NCBI GenBank assembly: GCA_947259475.1
Contig: CAMYLW010000040.1
Location: 1-9,625 of the forward strand
Source: Thermodesulfobacteriota bacterium
GTDB taxonomy: Bacteria > Desulfobacterota > Syntrophobacteria > BM002
Length of the DNA: 9,625 nucleotides
Direction: 5' to 3'
The notes beneath the pieces were generated by a model. The model ran no database searches and had not been told where the DNA came from. It saw nothing but the letters and a program-made list of their open reading frames with translations. The position numbers were made by a program, and so were the translations under genes. Shown here piece by piece: positions 1 through 5,623 of the stretch (within the stretch, counting starts at the first letter, position 1; each line of letters starts with the position of its first letter).

Positions 1-250
1 AATGACCAAGGTCGCTGGCTTCAATATGGACTATGTGTTGATAGAATGATTCCCACCATTCATGTTCAAGCATGTTAGCTTTATCAAATGGTTCAATTCC
101 CCGTTCCGTGAAATTGAGTTCGTAGTTCTCAATTCTATGGGGGGCTTTGAGCAGATATCTTGAAGAGCAGGAAGAGAATAGAATAGAAGTGGCGGCAAGC
201 AACAGATAGAAATATCTTGATCCCCGGTTAAAAGGTTTGCAAAGAGTCAT
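1..250 (-). CDS. Partial lipoprotein of unknown function (N-terminal 83 residues)
   Basis: An open minus-strand frame starts at the ATG at 250-248 and runs without a stop to the left edge, so only the N-terminus is present. The first 28 residues look like a bacterial lipoprotein signal peptide: a basic start (K5, R9, R12), a hydrophobic core around residues 13-25 (YFYLLLAATSILF), and a Ser-Ser-Cys lipobox with the probable lipidated Cys at residue 28. The mature part is polar and rich in Glu, His and aromatic residues, including a Trp-Trp pair near residue 65. I do not recognise a family. The product is probably tethered to a membrane. No good Shine-Dalgarno sequence precedes the ATG. It lies 72 bp downstream of the kptA-like gene on the same strand and could be cotranscribed with it. 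The reading frame, signal peptide and plausible composition support a real gene; its function is unknown. Confidence 0.72.
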   Translation of the reverse strand, partial: MTLCKPFNRGSRYFYLLLAATSILFSSCSSRYLLKAPHRIENYELNFTERGIEPFDKANMLEHEWWESFYQHIVHIEASDLGH

Positions 251-280
251 TGTATATAAATTATTCTACATGGTTACTTC

Positions 281-329
281 CTCTGCCCTCTGCCCTCTGC
301 CCTCTGCCCTCTGTCCTCTGCTCTATGAC
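281..329. repeat. Heptameric tandem repeat, unit CTCTGCC
   Basis: Seven head-to-tail 7-bp units: four identical CTCTGCC copies (281-308), then CTCTGTC, CTCTGCT and CTATGAC. The array fills most of the spacer between the kptA-like gene and the downstream lipoprotein gene. The last degenerate unit contains the stop codon of the kptA-like frame (323-325, minus strand), so the array touches the end of that gene. The repeats are seen directly in the sequence; any function is unknown. Other spacers in this window hold arrays with the same period but different sequence. Confidence 0.9.
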
Positions 330-1081
330 CGCCGTCGGCTCTTATCACGTCTTTCCTTGCTTCTCTGTCGTTTTCGCTCTTTCTCCCGTTTTCTCCGCTG
401 CCTTCTCATTGGGTCAGGGTCCCTTTCGGGATCCAGCAAAAAAGAGCCAGTCATCTCGGGGACCTCAGGTTTCAGCGGTTTGGGAGGTTCTTTCTTGGGG
501 ATTTTGCGGGACGGTGGAGGCTCCCGCAGAGGTGGGCCACTGAGGAAGCGGGCAGGGAGAGTCTTCACCAGATAGAGTAAATCACCGCATGTGAAGAACG
601 GGTGGCCACTATCGTGGGCCTGAGCCGCATGCACGGTCAAAAGAATTGGCTTGGGGTCACGCCGTTTACCTATACGCAAAGCCATTTCTTCTGTGGTTGC
701 CAATGGCACGTAAGGACGACTTCCGGGCCTGAGTCCGTGTTTCAGGATCACAGGGTAAGCCTTGCGTCTTGCCCCAAAGAAGAGCAGTCGTGGTGGCAGG
801 GTATCTGAAGTTGTCTTGCTGACCTCACGTTTGGGCCGTATCTGTGTCTCTTCAAGGGTAAAGGCAAGCTCAAGACCGGAATAAGCTAATTCCTTTAGAT
901 GGCCAAGACGGATATGCTTCCATCCAGTTTCCTCATGAAGGGCCCACATGAGTTCTTTTATTGGGAGCGAGTCATCATCGTCCAAAAATAGACCGAATTC
1001 GTCGGGTCGATGAAAGAGAATATACTCGATGAGTTTTCCCAGTTCTTTGAGTTGGTACTTTTTCACCGTCAGCCTCGGCAT
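323..1081 (-). CDS. Divergent KptA/Tpt1-like RNA 2'-phosphotransferase homologue with Arg-rich tail
   Basis: 252 residues. Tpt1/KptA enzymes remove a 2'-phosphate from RNA by transferring it to NAD+. The N-terminal part (about 10-85) resembles the family's winged-helix lobe: L-F-H-R-P-x-x-x-G-L at 22-31 stands where the family has L-R-H-x-P-x-x-x-G-L, and I81-R82 matches the usual I-R. The second part (about 98-180) has the NAD-binding lobe pattern: L-F-F-G-A at 100-104 for L-Y-H-G-T, then I..GL.PG.R at 112-122, IGKRR at 137-141, a beta strand PILLTVHA, and a closing LP.RFL at 175-180. Several residues usually needed for catalysis (Arg of RH, His of HGT, the QGH segment) appear replaced, so activity is uncertain. 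Residues 182-252 form an extra Pro/Lys tail followed by an Arg/Ser/Lys-rich end, absent from typical 180-220-residue members. The start is the first ATG; no strong Shine-Dalgarno is visible. It is divergent from the liv-like operon. Family assignment is moderately sure, function less so. Confidence 0.65.
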   Translation of the reverse strand: MPRLTVKKYQLKELGKLIEYILFHRPDEFGLFLDDDDSLPIKELMWALHEETGWKHIRLGHLKELAYSGLELAFTLEETQIRPKREVSKTTSDTLPPRLLFFGARRKAYPVILKHGLRPGSRPYVPLATTEEMALRIGKRRDPKPILLTVHAAQAHDSGHPFFTCGDLLYLVKTLPARFLSGPPLREPPPSRKIPKKEPPKPLKPEVPEMTGSFLLDPERDPDPMRRQRRKREKERKRQRSKERRDKSRRRS

Positions 1082-1133
1082 TATGTCTAACCAGAAACCG
1101 GCCAGTTTTCGCTAGCATACACACCTTTTATTC

Positions 1134-1162
1134 TTGACACAATGACGGCTATTATCTATGGT
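1134..1162 (+). promoter_or_regulatory. Probable sigma-70-type promoter of the operon
   Basis: A perfect -35 hexamer TTGACA (1134-1139) is followed after 17 bp by TATGGT (1157-1162), a 4/6 match to the -10 consensus. Transcription would begin near 1169-1171, about 35 nt upstream of the leader-peptide ATG. This is the position expected for a promoter driving an attenuated leader. It sits in the divergent spacer between the kptA-like gene and the operon. Confidence 0.6.
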
Positions 1163-1204
1163 ATAAGATCATTTATCCCAAGGGCAAGGAGTCGAGAGTA
1201 CTTC

Positions 1205-1285
1205 ATGGCCTTCTTTTCCAAACAGACAGCCTCCCGGAGCTACTACTATTATTACTATTATAGTGGGGAGGGGTCTGTCCACTAG
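1205..1285 (+). CDS. Tyrosine-rich attenuator leader peptide (26 aa)
   Basis: A short frame ATG(1205)-TAG(1283-1285) encodes 26 residues, with seven consecutive Tyr codons at positions 13-19 (TAC TAC TAT TAT TAC TAT TAT, 1241-1261). An AAGGAG (1186-1191) lies 13 nt upstream of the ATG and a closer GAGAG lies at 1194-1198, so translation is plausible. There is no other in-frame start nearby. Directly downstream are mutually exclusive RNA helices and an intrinsic terminator, the arrangement of known ribosome-mediated attenuators such as those of trp, his, phe, thr and ilv operons. The peptide itself is expected to have no function; its Tyr codons measure charged tRNA-Tyr. Two Phe codons (3-4) precede the Tyr run and may add a weak Phe response. 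It lacks Leu and Ile and has one Val, so it does not match branched-chain amino acid sensing. Confidence 0.85.
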   Translation: MAFFSKQTASRSYYYYYYYSGEGSVH

Positions 1286-1336
1286 CCCTGTTCAGCCAAT
1301 AGAATCAAGGCCGTGGGCAGACTCAACTGCCTGCGG
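1222..1336 (+). promoter_or_regulatory. Ribosome-mediated transcription attenuator (segments 1-4)
   Basis: Four segments can be drawn by hand. Segments 1:2 pair 1222-1227 with 1273-1278 (ACAGAC/GTCTGT) and 1230-1235 with 1266-1271 (CCTCCC/GGGAGG); the loop holds all seven Tyr codons. Segments 2:3, the antiterminator, pair 1273-1282 (GTCTGTCCAC) with 1313-1322 (GTGGGCAGAC): ten consecutive pairs with one G-U. Segments 3:4, the terminator, pair 1311-1320 with 1327-1336. A ribosome waiting at the first Tyr codons would cover segment 1 and leave segment 2 free, favouring 2:3 and readthrough. A ribosome reaching the stop codon at 1283 would cover segment 2, so 3:4 forms and transcription stops. 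The base pairing is seen directly; the mechanism is inferred from classical attenuators. Confidence 0.82.
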
Positions 1337-1343
1337 TTTTTTT
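1311..1343 (+). terminator. Intrinsic terminator T1 (attenuator 3:4 hairpin)
   Basis: Stem CCGTGGGCAG (1311-1320) pairs with CTGCCTGCGG (1327-1336) across ten positions, including two G-U wobbles, around a 6-nt loop ACTCAA. Seven T residues follow immediately (1337-1343). It lies 25 nt after the leader-peptide stop codon, with no gene in between. Confidence 0.88.
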
Positions 1344-1351
1344 CTTTACTA

Positions 1352-1382
1352 AAAAGGGCCGCAACGAGGAAGCGGCTTTTTT
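1352..1382 (+). terminator. Second tandem intrinsic terminator T2
   Basis: GCCGC (1358-1362) pairs with GCGGC (1372-1376) around a 9-nt loop. The stem extends outward by pairing the AAAAGG before it (1352-1357) with the TTTTTT after it (1377-1382), so the T tract is also part of the stem. It follows T1 by only a few bases. Its 5' arm can alternatively pair with the 3' arm of T1 (1333-1343), linking the two hairpins. Confidence 0.75.
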
Positions 1383-1556
1383 CGTTGGGGTGGTGTAGCA
1401 AGGGGTGTTTTTTCTGGAGCTCAGAGTCATATGTGCCAAGAATCGAATATTTGCTATTGACAAAAATCAACAAAAGGGAGAAAGGAGGTGACACCTCAAT
1501 TAAAGTTTTGGGGTGAGAGACAAGCATATAATTTGATCTAAAAGGAGGGAACGTTT
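1383..1556 (+). other. Distal leader between terminators and livK
   Basis: No convincing protein gene. A G/T-rich stretch (1383-1415) comes first. An AAAGGAGGTGA (1481-1491) is an exact complement of the usual 16S rRNA 3' end and is part of a 13-bp palindrome GAGGTGACACCTC (1485-1497). A possible 17-codon frame starts with GTG at 1488 and ends with TAA at 1539-1541, on the edge of the livK ribosome-binding site. The livK Shine-Dalgarno AAAGGAGG is at 1541-1548. A TATAAT hexamer (1527-1532) lacks a matching -35. Confidence 0.5.
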
Positions 1557-2717
1557 ATGAAGATCAAGGGAAGAGCGATATGGATAGCGCTAACATTGAT
1601 AGTCTCACTTGCTTTGGTATTTTCGTGCACTAAGGAAAAAGAGCCGTACAAGGTGGGTGCTGTTTTCTCAGTCACCGGTCGGACTTCATTCCTGGGTGAG
1701 CCTGAAAAAAAGACAGCCGTGATGATCGCCGAGGCAATAAACAAAGTCGGTGGAATCAATGGACATCCTCTGGAGCTCGTGATCTATGATGACGAGAGCG
1801 ACGAGACCAAAGCCGTACTCGCAGTAAAACGGCTCATTAAGAAAGACAAGGTGCCGGTAATCATCGGTCCCAGCCTCAGTGGGAACACTTTGGCGGTGGT
1901 CAAGGTTATGAACGATGCAAAAGTGCCGTTGGTCTCCTGTGCCGCCAGCAACAAGATTGTAACTCCGGTGGCGGATCGCCATTGGATCTTCAAGGTACCG
2001 CAGTCAGATACCCATGCGGTTGAAAAGATTTATGATTATCTATTGAAGAATGGGATTAACAAGATTGCCATCATGAGCGTTTCCACCGGATTCGGTGCTA
2101 GCGGGCGGGAAGAGTTGCTGCGATTGGCTCCTCAGGTGGGTATCGAAATATTGGCCGACGAGCGCTATGGCCCCAAAGACACCGATATCACCGCCCAACT
2201 CACCCGTATTCGCGGCACAGACGCTCAGGCCATTGTCAACTGGTCCGTGGGACCAACTCAGGTTCTGGCCGTGAAGAACTGGCATGATCTAGGGATGACA
2301 AAGATGCCATTCTATCAGAGCCATGGCTTTGGTAGTCGCAAGAACATTAAATTGGCAGCTGGTGCCGCTGAAGGTGTTCTCTGTCCTCTGGGACGCGTTA
2401 ATATCCCAGACTTGGTCCCGGCTGACCATCCCCAGAAAAAGGTCATTGAGATATACAATAAGGCCTACCAGGCTAAGTACAATGAGCCCCTGTCTTCGTT
2501 TGGTGGCCATGGCTGGGATGCCCTTAACCTGGTGATCGATGCATTGAAAGCTGTAGGACCGGATTCAGCCAAAATAAGGGACTACATCGAAAACCGTACC
2601 AACTATGTCGGTCAACATGGTGTTTTCAATTTCTCCCCTACCGATCATAATGGACTCACCAAGGAGGCATTTGAAATGGTGGTGGTGAAGGACGGCGATT
2701 GGGCCTTAGCTCCGTAG
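1557..2717 (+). CDS. livK: Periplasmic substrate-binding lipoprotein, LivJ/LivK-like (HAAT family)
   Basis: 386 residues, the usual length for the hydrophobic amino acid (HAAT) ABC-importer binding protein. ATG 1557 is set by a strong AAAGGAGG 8 nt upstream. Residues 1-24 are a signal peptide with basic start (K2, K4, R6), hydrophobic core and a V-F-S-C lipobox, so the mature protein is probably lipid-anchored at C24. The two-lobed type I fold is recognisable: Y-K-V-G-A-V-F-S-V-T-G opening (31-41), G-G-I-N-G (65-69), DDES (79-82), the ligand-binding turns G-P-S-L-S-G (104-109) and S-C-A-A-S-N (127-132), and a second lobe beginning near 150. It is the first gene of the operon and feeds LivHMGF. 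Members of this family bind Leu/Ile/Val, but others bind aromatic acids, urea or amides. The Tyr attenuator and downstream aryl-CoA genes suggest an aromatic ligand (inference). The hinge segment Y-Q-S-H-G-F-G-S (253-260) shows no obvious acidic residue for an alpha-amine. Confidence 0.93.
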   Translation: MKIKGRAIWIALTLIVSLALVFSCTKEKEPYKVGAVFSVTGRTSFLGEPEKKTAVMIAEAINKVGGINGHPLELVIYDDESDETKAVLAVKRLIKKDKVPVIIGPSLSGNTLAVVKVMNDAKVPLVSCAASNKIVTPVADRHWIFKVPQSDTHAVEKIYDYLLKNGINKIAIMSVSTGFGASGREELLRLAPQVGIEILADERYGPKDTDITAQLTRIRGTDAQAIVNWSVGPTQVLAVKNWHDLGMTKMPFYQSHGFGSRKNIKLAAGAAEGVLCPLGRVNIPDLVPADHPQKKVIEIYNKAYQAKYNEPLSSFGGHGWDALNLVIDALKAVGPDSAKIRDYIENRTNYVGQHGVFNFSPTDHNGLTKEAFEMVVVKDGDWALAP

Positions 2718-2742
2718 ATTCTGTCACCGTTGTTATCGCAAT

Positions 2743-2783
2743 GAAAGCCTCTCCGGTGGGTGTACCCGGGGAGGCTTTCTGTT
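2743..2783 (+). terminator. Intercistronic stem-loop after livK, possible partial terminator
   Basis: GAAAGCCTCTCC (2743-2754) pairs with GGGGAGGCTTTC (2768-2779) over 12 bp with one G-U, and GGT/ACC can extend the stem inward. A modest T-rich tail (TTTCTGTT, 2776-2783) follows. It lies between the binding-protein gene and the permease genes. A leaky terminator or mRNA-stabilising hairpin here would give more binding protein than permease, as is common in ABC importer operons; that role is inferred. Confidence 0.65.
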
Positions 2784-2827
2784 GACGCTCGCTTGGATCT
2801 CCATAATGGTGTGAGATTTTTTTGGTC

Positions 2828-3730
2828 ATGACAAAGATTACGCTTACAGGGCAGCTCATTCAGTACCTTTTCACCGGGATTACCGTGGGAAGCATTTACG
2901 CCATGGTGGCCGTGGGTTTTAATATCATCTATAACGTTACAGAAATAATCAACTTCGCCCAGGGTGAATTTGTCATGTTGGGCGGACTCATCATGGTCTT
3001 TTTCACGGTTACCGCGAAACTACCACTCCCATTGGCTTTTGTTTTAACAGTTGCGGCGGTCACTGGCGTGGGGGTGCTGATGGAGCGCTTTACCATTAAC
3101 CCACTTAAGAATGCCTCCGTATTGACAATGATCATCGTCACCATTGCTGTTTCCATCCTCTTTAAAGGGATTGCCATGTTCGTTTGGGGCAAGGATCCCT
3201 ATATTTTTCCGCCCTTCAGCGGAAGCAAACCATTGTTCTTCTTTGGAGCTGCCATTCAAACCCAGACTCTCTGGGTCCTGTTTATGACAGCAGTGATGGT
3301 TGTGCTGATGACCATTTTTTTCAAGAAGACACGATATGGTAAGGCCATGTTGGCGTGTGCCGACAATCCGGAGGCAGCCCGCTTGGTAGGCATTAAAGTT
3401 AACATCATGATCTTAATCTCTTTTGCCCTGAGCGCGGCCATAGGTGCAGTTGCTGGAGCCGTCATTACCCCCATATCTCTGATGGAGTATGACCGGGGTG
3501 CACTCCTAGCCTTAAAAGGTTTTGGCGCCGCGGTCTTGGGTGGTTTGGGGAGTTTTTACGGGGCCGTGGTGGCTGGTATTTTTCTGGGCATTATTGAATC
3601 CATGTGTGCTGGTTTGGTGTCTTCCGGCTACAAGGATGCGGTGGCGCTTATTTTACTGCTTTTGGTGCTCTATGTCCGTCCCAGTGGTTTGTTTGGCAAT
3701 GTGGAAGCCAGCAAGATAAAAGAGTTTTGA
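2828..3730 (+). CDS. livH: ABC importer inner-membrane permease, LivH-like
   Basis: About 300 residues from ATG 2828; the frame also has a TTG at 2822 two codons earlier. Both starts have only a poor ribosome-binding site (GTGAGA at 2811-2816), so the choice is tentative. The protein is almost entirely hydrophobic with about eight membrane spans. LivH-family features are clear: N-terminal G.tvGsiYAmvAvGfNiIynvt..infAqGEfvMlGg, the cytoplasmic EAA-type coupling loop C-A-D-N-P-E-A-A-R-L-V-G-I (about residues 177-189) that docks on the ATPase, and the C-terminal F-G-A-A-V-L-G-G-L-G-S segment. It forms the translocation channel with LivM. It follows livK after a stem-loop-bearing spacer of about 110 bp. 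Substrate cannot be told from the permease sequence. Confidence 0.92.
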   Translation: MTKITLTGQLIQYLFTGITVGSIYAMVAVGFNIIYNVTEIINFAQGEFVMLGGLIMVFFTVTAKLPLPLAFVLTVAAVTGVGVLMERFTINPLKNASVLTMIIVTIAVSILFKGIAMFVWGKDPYIFPPFSGSKPLFFFGAAIQTQTLWVLFMTAVMVVLMTIFFKKTRYGKAMLACADNPEAARLVGIKVNIMILISFALSAAIGAVAGAVITPISLMEYDRGALLALKGFGAAVLGGLGSFYGAVVAGIFLGIIESMCAGLVSSGYKDAVALILLLLVLYVRPSGLFGNVEASKIKEF

Positions 3731-3737
3731 AATTGTT

Positions 3738-3766
3738 TAGCCGGTTGACCGGTTCGTTACCGGCTA
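3738..3766 (+). other. Intercistronic inverted repeat between livH and livM
   Basis: TAGCCGGT (3738-3745) and ACCGGCTA (3759-3766) form a perfect 8-bp stem with a 13-nt loop. An alternative pairing uses TTTAGCC (3736-3742) with GGCTAAA (3771-3777). No T tract follows, so it is more likely an mRNA-processing or stability hairpin than a terminator. Confidence 0.6.
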
Positions 3767-3799
3767 GAGCGGCTAAATCTCTAATTTGACACGTTGGAC

Positions 3800-4756
3800 A
3801 TGCAATCATCCAATCGAAAAGCCCTTCTCGGACTGACTCTCTTTCTTATCCTGTTTCCGGTGGTGGCCATGAATGTGACGGCAATCGGCCACTATCTGGA
3901 CATCATGATATTTGTGGGGATCTATTGTCTGATAAACATGGGCCTCAGTTTGCTCATGGGCTACGCCGGTCAGATCTCTCTTGGGCACGCGGCCTTTTTC
4001 GGTCTGGGAGCCTATACTTCGGGAATACTCTGTACAAAGTTCTCCATGTCGCCTTGGCTGGCAATGGTTGCGGGCGTTGGAATTACCGCGCTGGTGGCCT
4101 ACATCGTGGGGGTGCCGTCCCTGAAATTGAAAGGACACTATTTGGCCATGGCAACCCTGGGTTTTGGGGTTATCGTCCACATCTTTTTCAATGAGGAAGT
4201 GAGCCTTACCGGTGGGCCTTCTGGATTTTCGGACATCCCAGGCTTATCCATCCTGGGGTTTAGCCTCGACAGTGACCTCTCTTACTACATACTCGTGTGG
4301 TTTCTGGTGCTGCTGACCTTAATCTTTTCTCTCAATGTGATCCACTCTCGCATTGGTCGAGCCCTGCGCTCTTTGCACGACAGTGAAGTGGCTGCGGATG
4401 CTATGGGTGTTGAAACCTCAAGGTACAAGGTCATCATTTTTGTATTGAGTGCTGTGTATGCTTCTATTGCCGGCAGTCTCTACACTCACTATGTGGGTTT
4501 CTTGAGCCCCAGTTCTTTTGATTTTTTTCTTTCGATAAAATTGGTAATGATGGTTGTGGTGGGCGGCATGCACAACATCTGGGGAGCACTGCTCGGCACC
4601 TGGCTACTGACTTTTCTGGGTAACGAATGGCTTCATGTGTTCCATGATTTTGATATTCTTGTTTATGGTGCTATTCTTCTCGCTGTTGTAATGTTTTTAC
4701 CCGATGGACTGGTTCACCTGGTACCACGCATGTCCCGTGTCTGGAAACGAGGTTGA
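3800..4756 (+). CDS. livM: ABC importer inner-membrane permease, LivM-like
   Basis: 318 residues from ATG 3800; a TTG at 3794 is in frame two codons upstream. No clear Shine-Dalgarno precedes either, so the exact start is uncertain. The hallmark of LivM proteins, M-G-Y-A-G-Q-I-S-L-G-H-A-A-F-F-G-L-G-A-Y, is at residues 53-72. Then come V-P-S-L-K-L-K-G-H-Y-L-A-M-A-T, a coupling loop L-R-S-L-H-D-S-E-V-A-A-D-A-M-G-V, and V-V-G-G-M-H-N-I-W-G-A near the C-terminus. Eight or more hydrophobic spans are visible. It pairs with LivH to form the channel. It is separated from livH by 69 bp with an inverted repeat, and from livG by 40 bp, consistent with one operon. Confidence 0.92.
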   Translation: MQSSNRKALLGLTLFLILFPVVAMNVTAIGHYLDIMIFVGIYCLINMGLSLLMGYAGQISLGHAAFFGLGAYTSGILCTKFSMSPWLAMVAGVGITALVAYIVGVPSLKLKGHYLAMATLGFGVIVHIFFNEEVSLTGGPSGFSDIPGLSILGFSLDSDLSYYILVWFLVLLTLIFSLNVIHSRIGRALRSLHDSEVAADAMGVETSRYKVIIFVLSAVYASIAGSLYTHYVGFLSPSSFDFFLSIKLVMMVVVGGMHNIWGALLGTWLLTFLGNEWLHVFHDFDILVYGAILLAVVMFLPDGLVHLVPRMSRVWKRG

Positions 4757-4796
4757 GGCACTGAGTCTTTAAACCGTCCACTGATAAGAAAAATAG

Positions 4797-5591
4797 ATGA
4801 ATACCGAAAGTTCCCCTGTTTTCCTCCACGTAGAGAACCTGCAAAAGTCTTTTGGCGGCGTCCAGGCCTTGAAGGGCCTCAGCTTCAAGGTGTCTTCTGG
4901 GATCATCAAGGCGATCATTGGACCTAATGGGGCAGGGAAGACCACGCTTTTCAATGTGATCACCGGTATTTTCCCTCCAAATGGTGGAGCTATTGCCCTG
5001 AATGGTATGTCCATTGAAGGTCGCAAGGCTCGAGAGATCGCTCGCCTGGGCGTATCCCGCACCTTTCAAAACGTTGAAGTGTTTGGTCGCATGACTGTTC
5101 TAGAAAATGTAATGGTGGGAAGGCACATTCAGAGTCGAGCCGGAATTATCAGCACCGGTCTTAGACTGGTGGGGATGCGTCGGGAAGAGCGACAGATCCG
5201 GGAAAGCGCGATGCAACATCTCGCGTTCGTCGGGCTGGAGAACAGAGCAATGGAGTTGGCTGGTAATCTGCCACTGGGGGAACAAAAGCTACTTGAGGTG
5301 GCGCGGGCGCTTGCCACTGACCCCCAAATGCTGTTGCTGGATGAGCCTGCTGGAGGACTCAATACCAGGGAGACTGAGGGGTTGGCGGCTTTGATCCACC
5401 GAATTCTCGAACAGAGGATTACAGTTGTACTGGTTGAACACGACATGAATTTGGTAATGGATATTTCTGATGAGATTATGGTCATGAATTTTGGTGAGAA
5501 GATTGCGGAGGGCAAACCGAAACAGATAAAGAATGATCCCCTGGTGATTGAGGCTTATCTGGGGGAAGAGGTAGACTATTCAGATCTCTAG
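4797..5591 (+). CDS. livG: ABC importer ATP-binding protein, LivG-like
   Basis: 264 residues, the normal LivG length. Walker A G-P-N-G-A-G-K-T is at 42-49, the Q-loop T-F-Q-N at 89-92, an ABC signature variant L-P-L-G-E-Q at 158-163 (this subfamily often has L-P-x-G-x-Q instead of LSGGQ), Walker B L-L-L-D-E-P at 179-184, and the switch His H215 in V-E-H-D. The insertion around 97-135 between Q-loop and signature is typical of LivG compared with LivF. The protein sits on the cytoplasmic side of LivH/LivM and pairs with LivF to hydrolyse ATP. The upstream site is weak; ACTGATAAG precedes the start, and the same 9-mer occurs before livF. All nucleotide-binding residues appear intact. Confidence 0.94.
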   Translation: MNTESSPVFLHVENLQKSFGGVQALKGLSFKVSSGIIKAIIGPNGAGKTTLFNVITGIFPPNGGAIALNGMSIEGRKAREIARLGVSRTFQNVEVFGRMTVLENVMVGRHIQSRAGIISTGLRLVGMRREERQIRESAMQHLAFVGLENRAMELAGNLPLGEQKLLEVARALATDPQMLLLDEPAGGLNTRETEGLAALIHRILEQRITVVLVEHDMNLVMDISDEIMVMNFGEKIAEGKPKQIKNDPLVIEAYLGEEVDYSDL

Positions 5592-5593
5592 CA

Positions 5594-5612
5594 CGAAGCG
5601 CATTGCGCTTCG
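5594..5612 (+). other. Perfect short hairpin after livG
   Basis: CGAAGCGC (5594-5601) and GCGCTTCG (5605-5612) form a perfect 8-bp stem with a 3-nt ATT loop, three bases after the livG stop codon. There is no T tract, so it is not a typical intrinsic terminator. It is followed directly by a heptameric repeat array. Confidence 0.6.
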
Positions 5613-5623
5613 CGCTGGGCACT

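Noticed and set aside
281..329. CRISPR array
   Set aside because: The units are 7 bp and directly abutting, with no spacers; it is a simple tandem repeat. No cas genes are present.
237..575. Plus-strand open frames overlapping the repeat and the kptA-like gene
   Set aside because: Their Leu/Pro/Ser/Arg-rich translations come from the CTCTGCC array and the complement of the Arg-rich tail; the minus-strand frame carries the recognisable domain.
1205..1382. T-box riboswitch for tyrosine
   Set aside because: No T-box consensus or specifier stem-loop is evident; a translatable Tyr-run peptide with competing helices fits ribosome-mediated attenuation instead.
1313..1516. A plus-strand open frame of 67 codons from a GTG across the leader
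   Set aside because: It starts inside the T1 terminator stem, spans both terminators and has no ribosome-binding site; its composition reflects G/T-rich leader RNA. The helices explain this region better.
1282..1527. A minus-strand open frame of 81 codons opposite the leader
   Set aside because: It lies antisense to the attenuator, shows no recognisable protein family, and its apparent content comes from the terminator and leader sequence.
1527..1532. TATAAT hexamer just upstream of livK as an internal promoter
   Set aside because: No acceptable -35 hexamer lies 16-18 bp upstream. The upstream TTGACA at 1457-1462 is too far from it, and has no -10 of its own at proper spacing.
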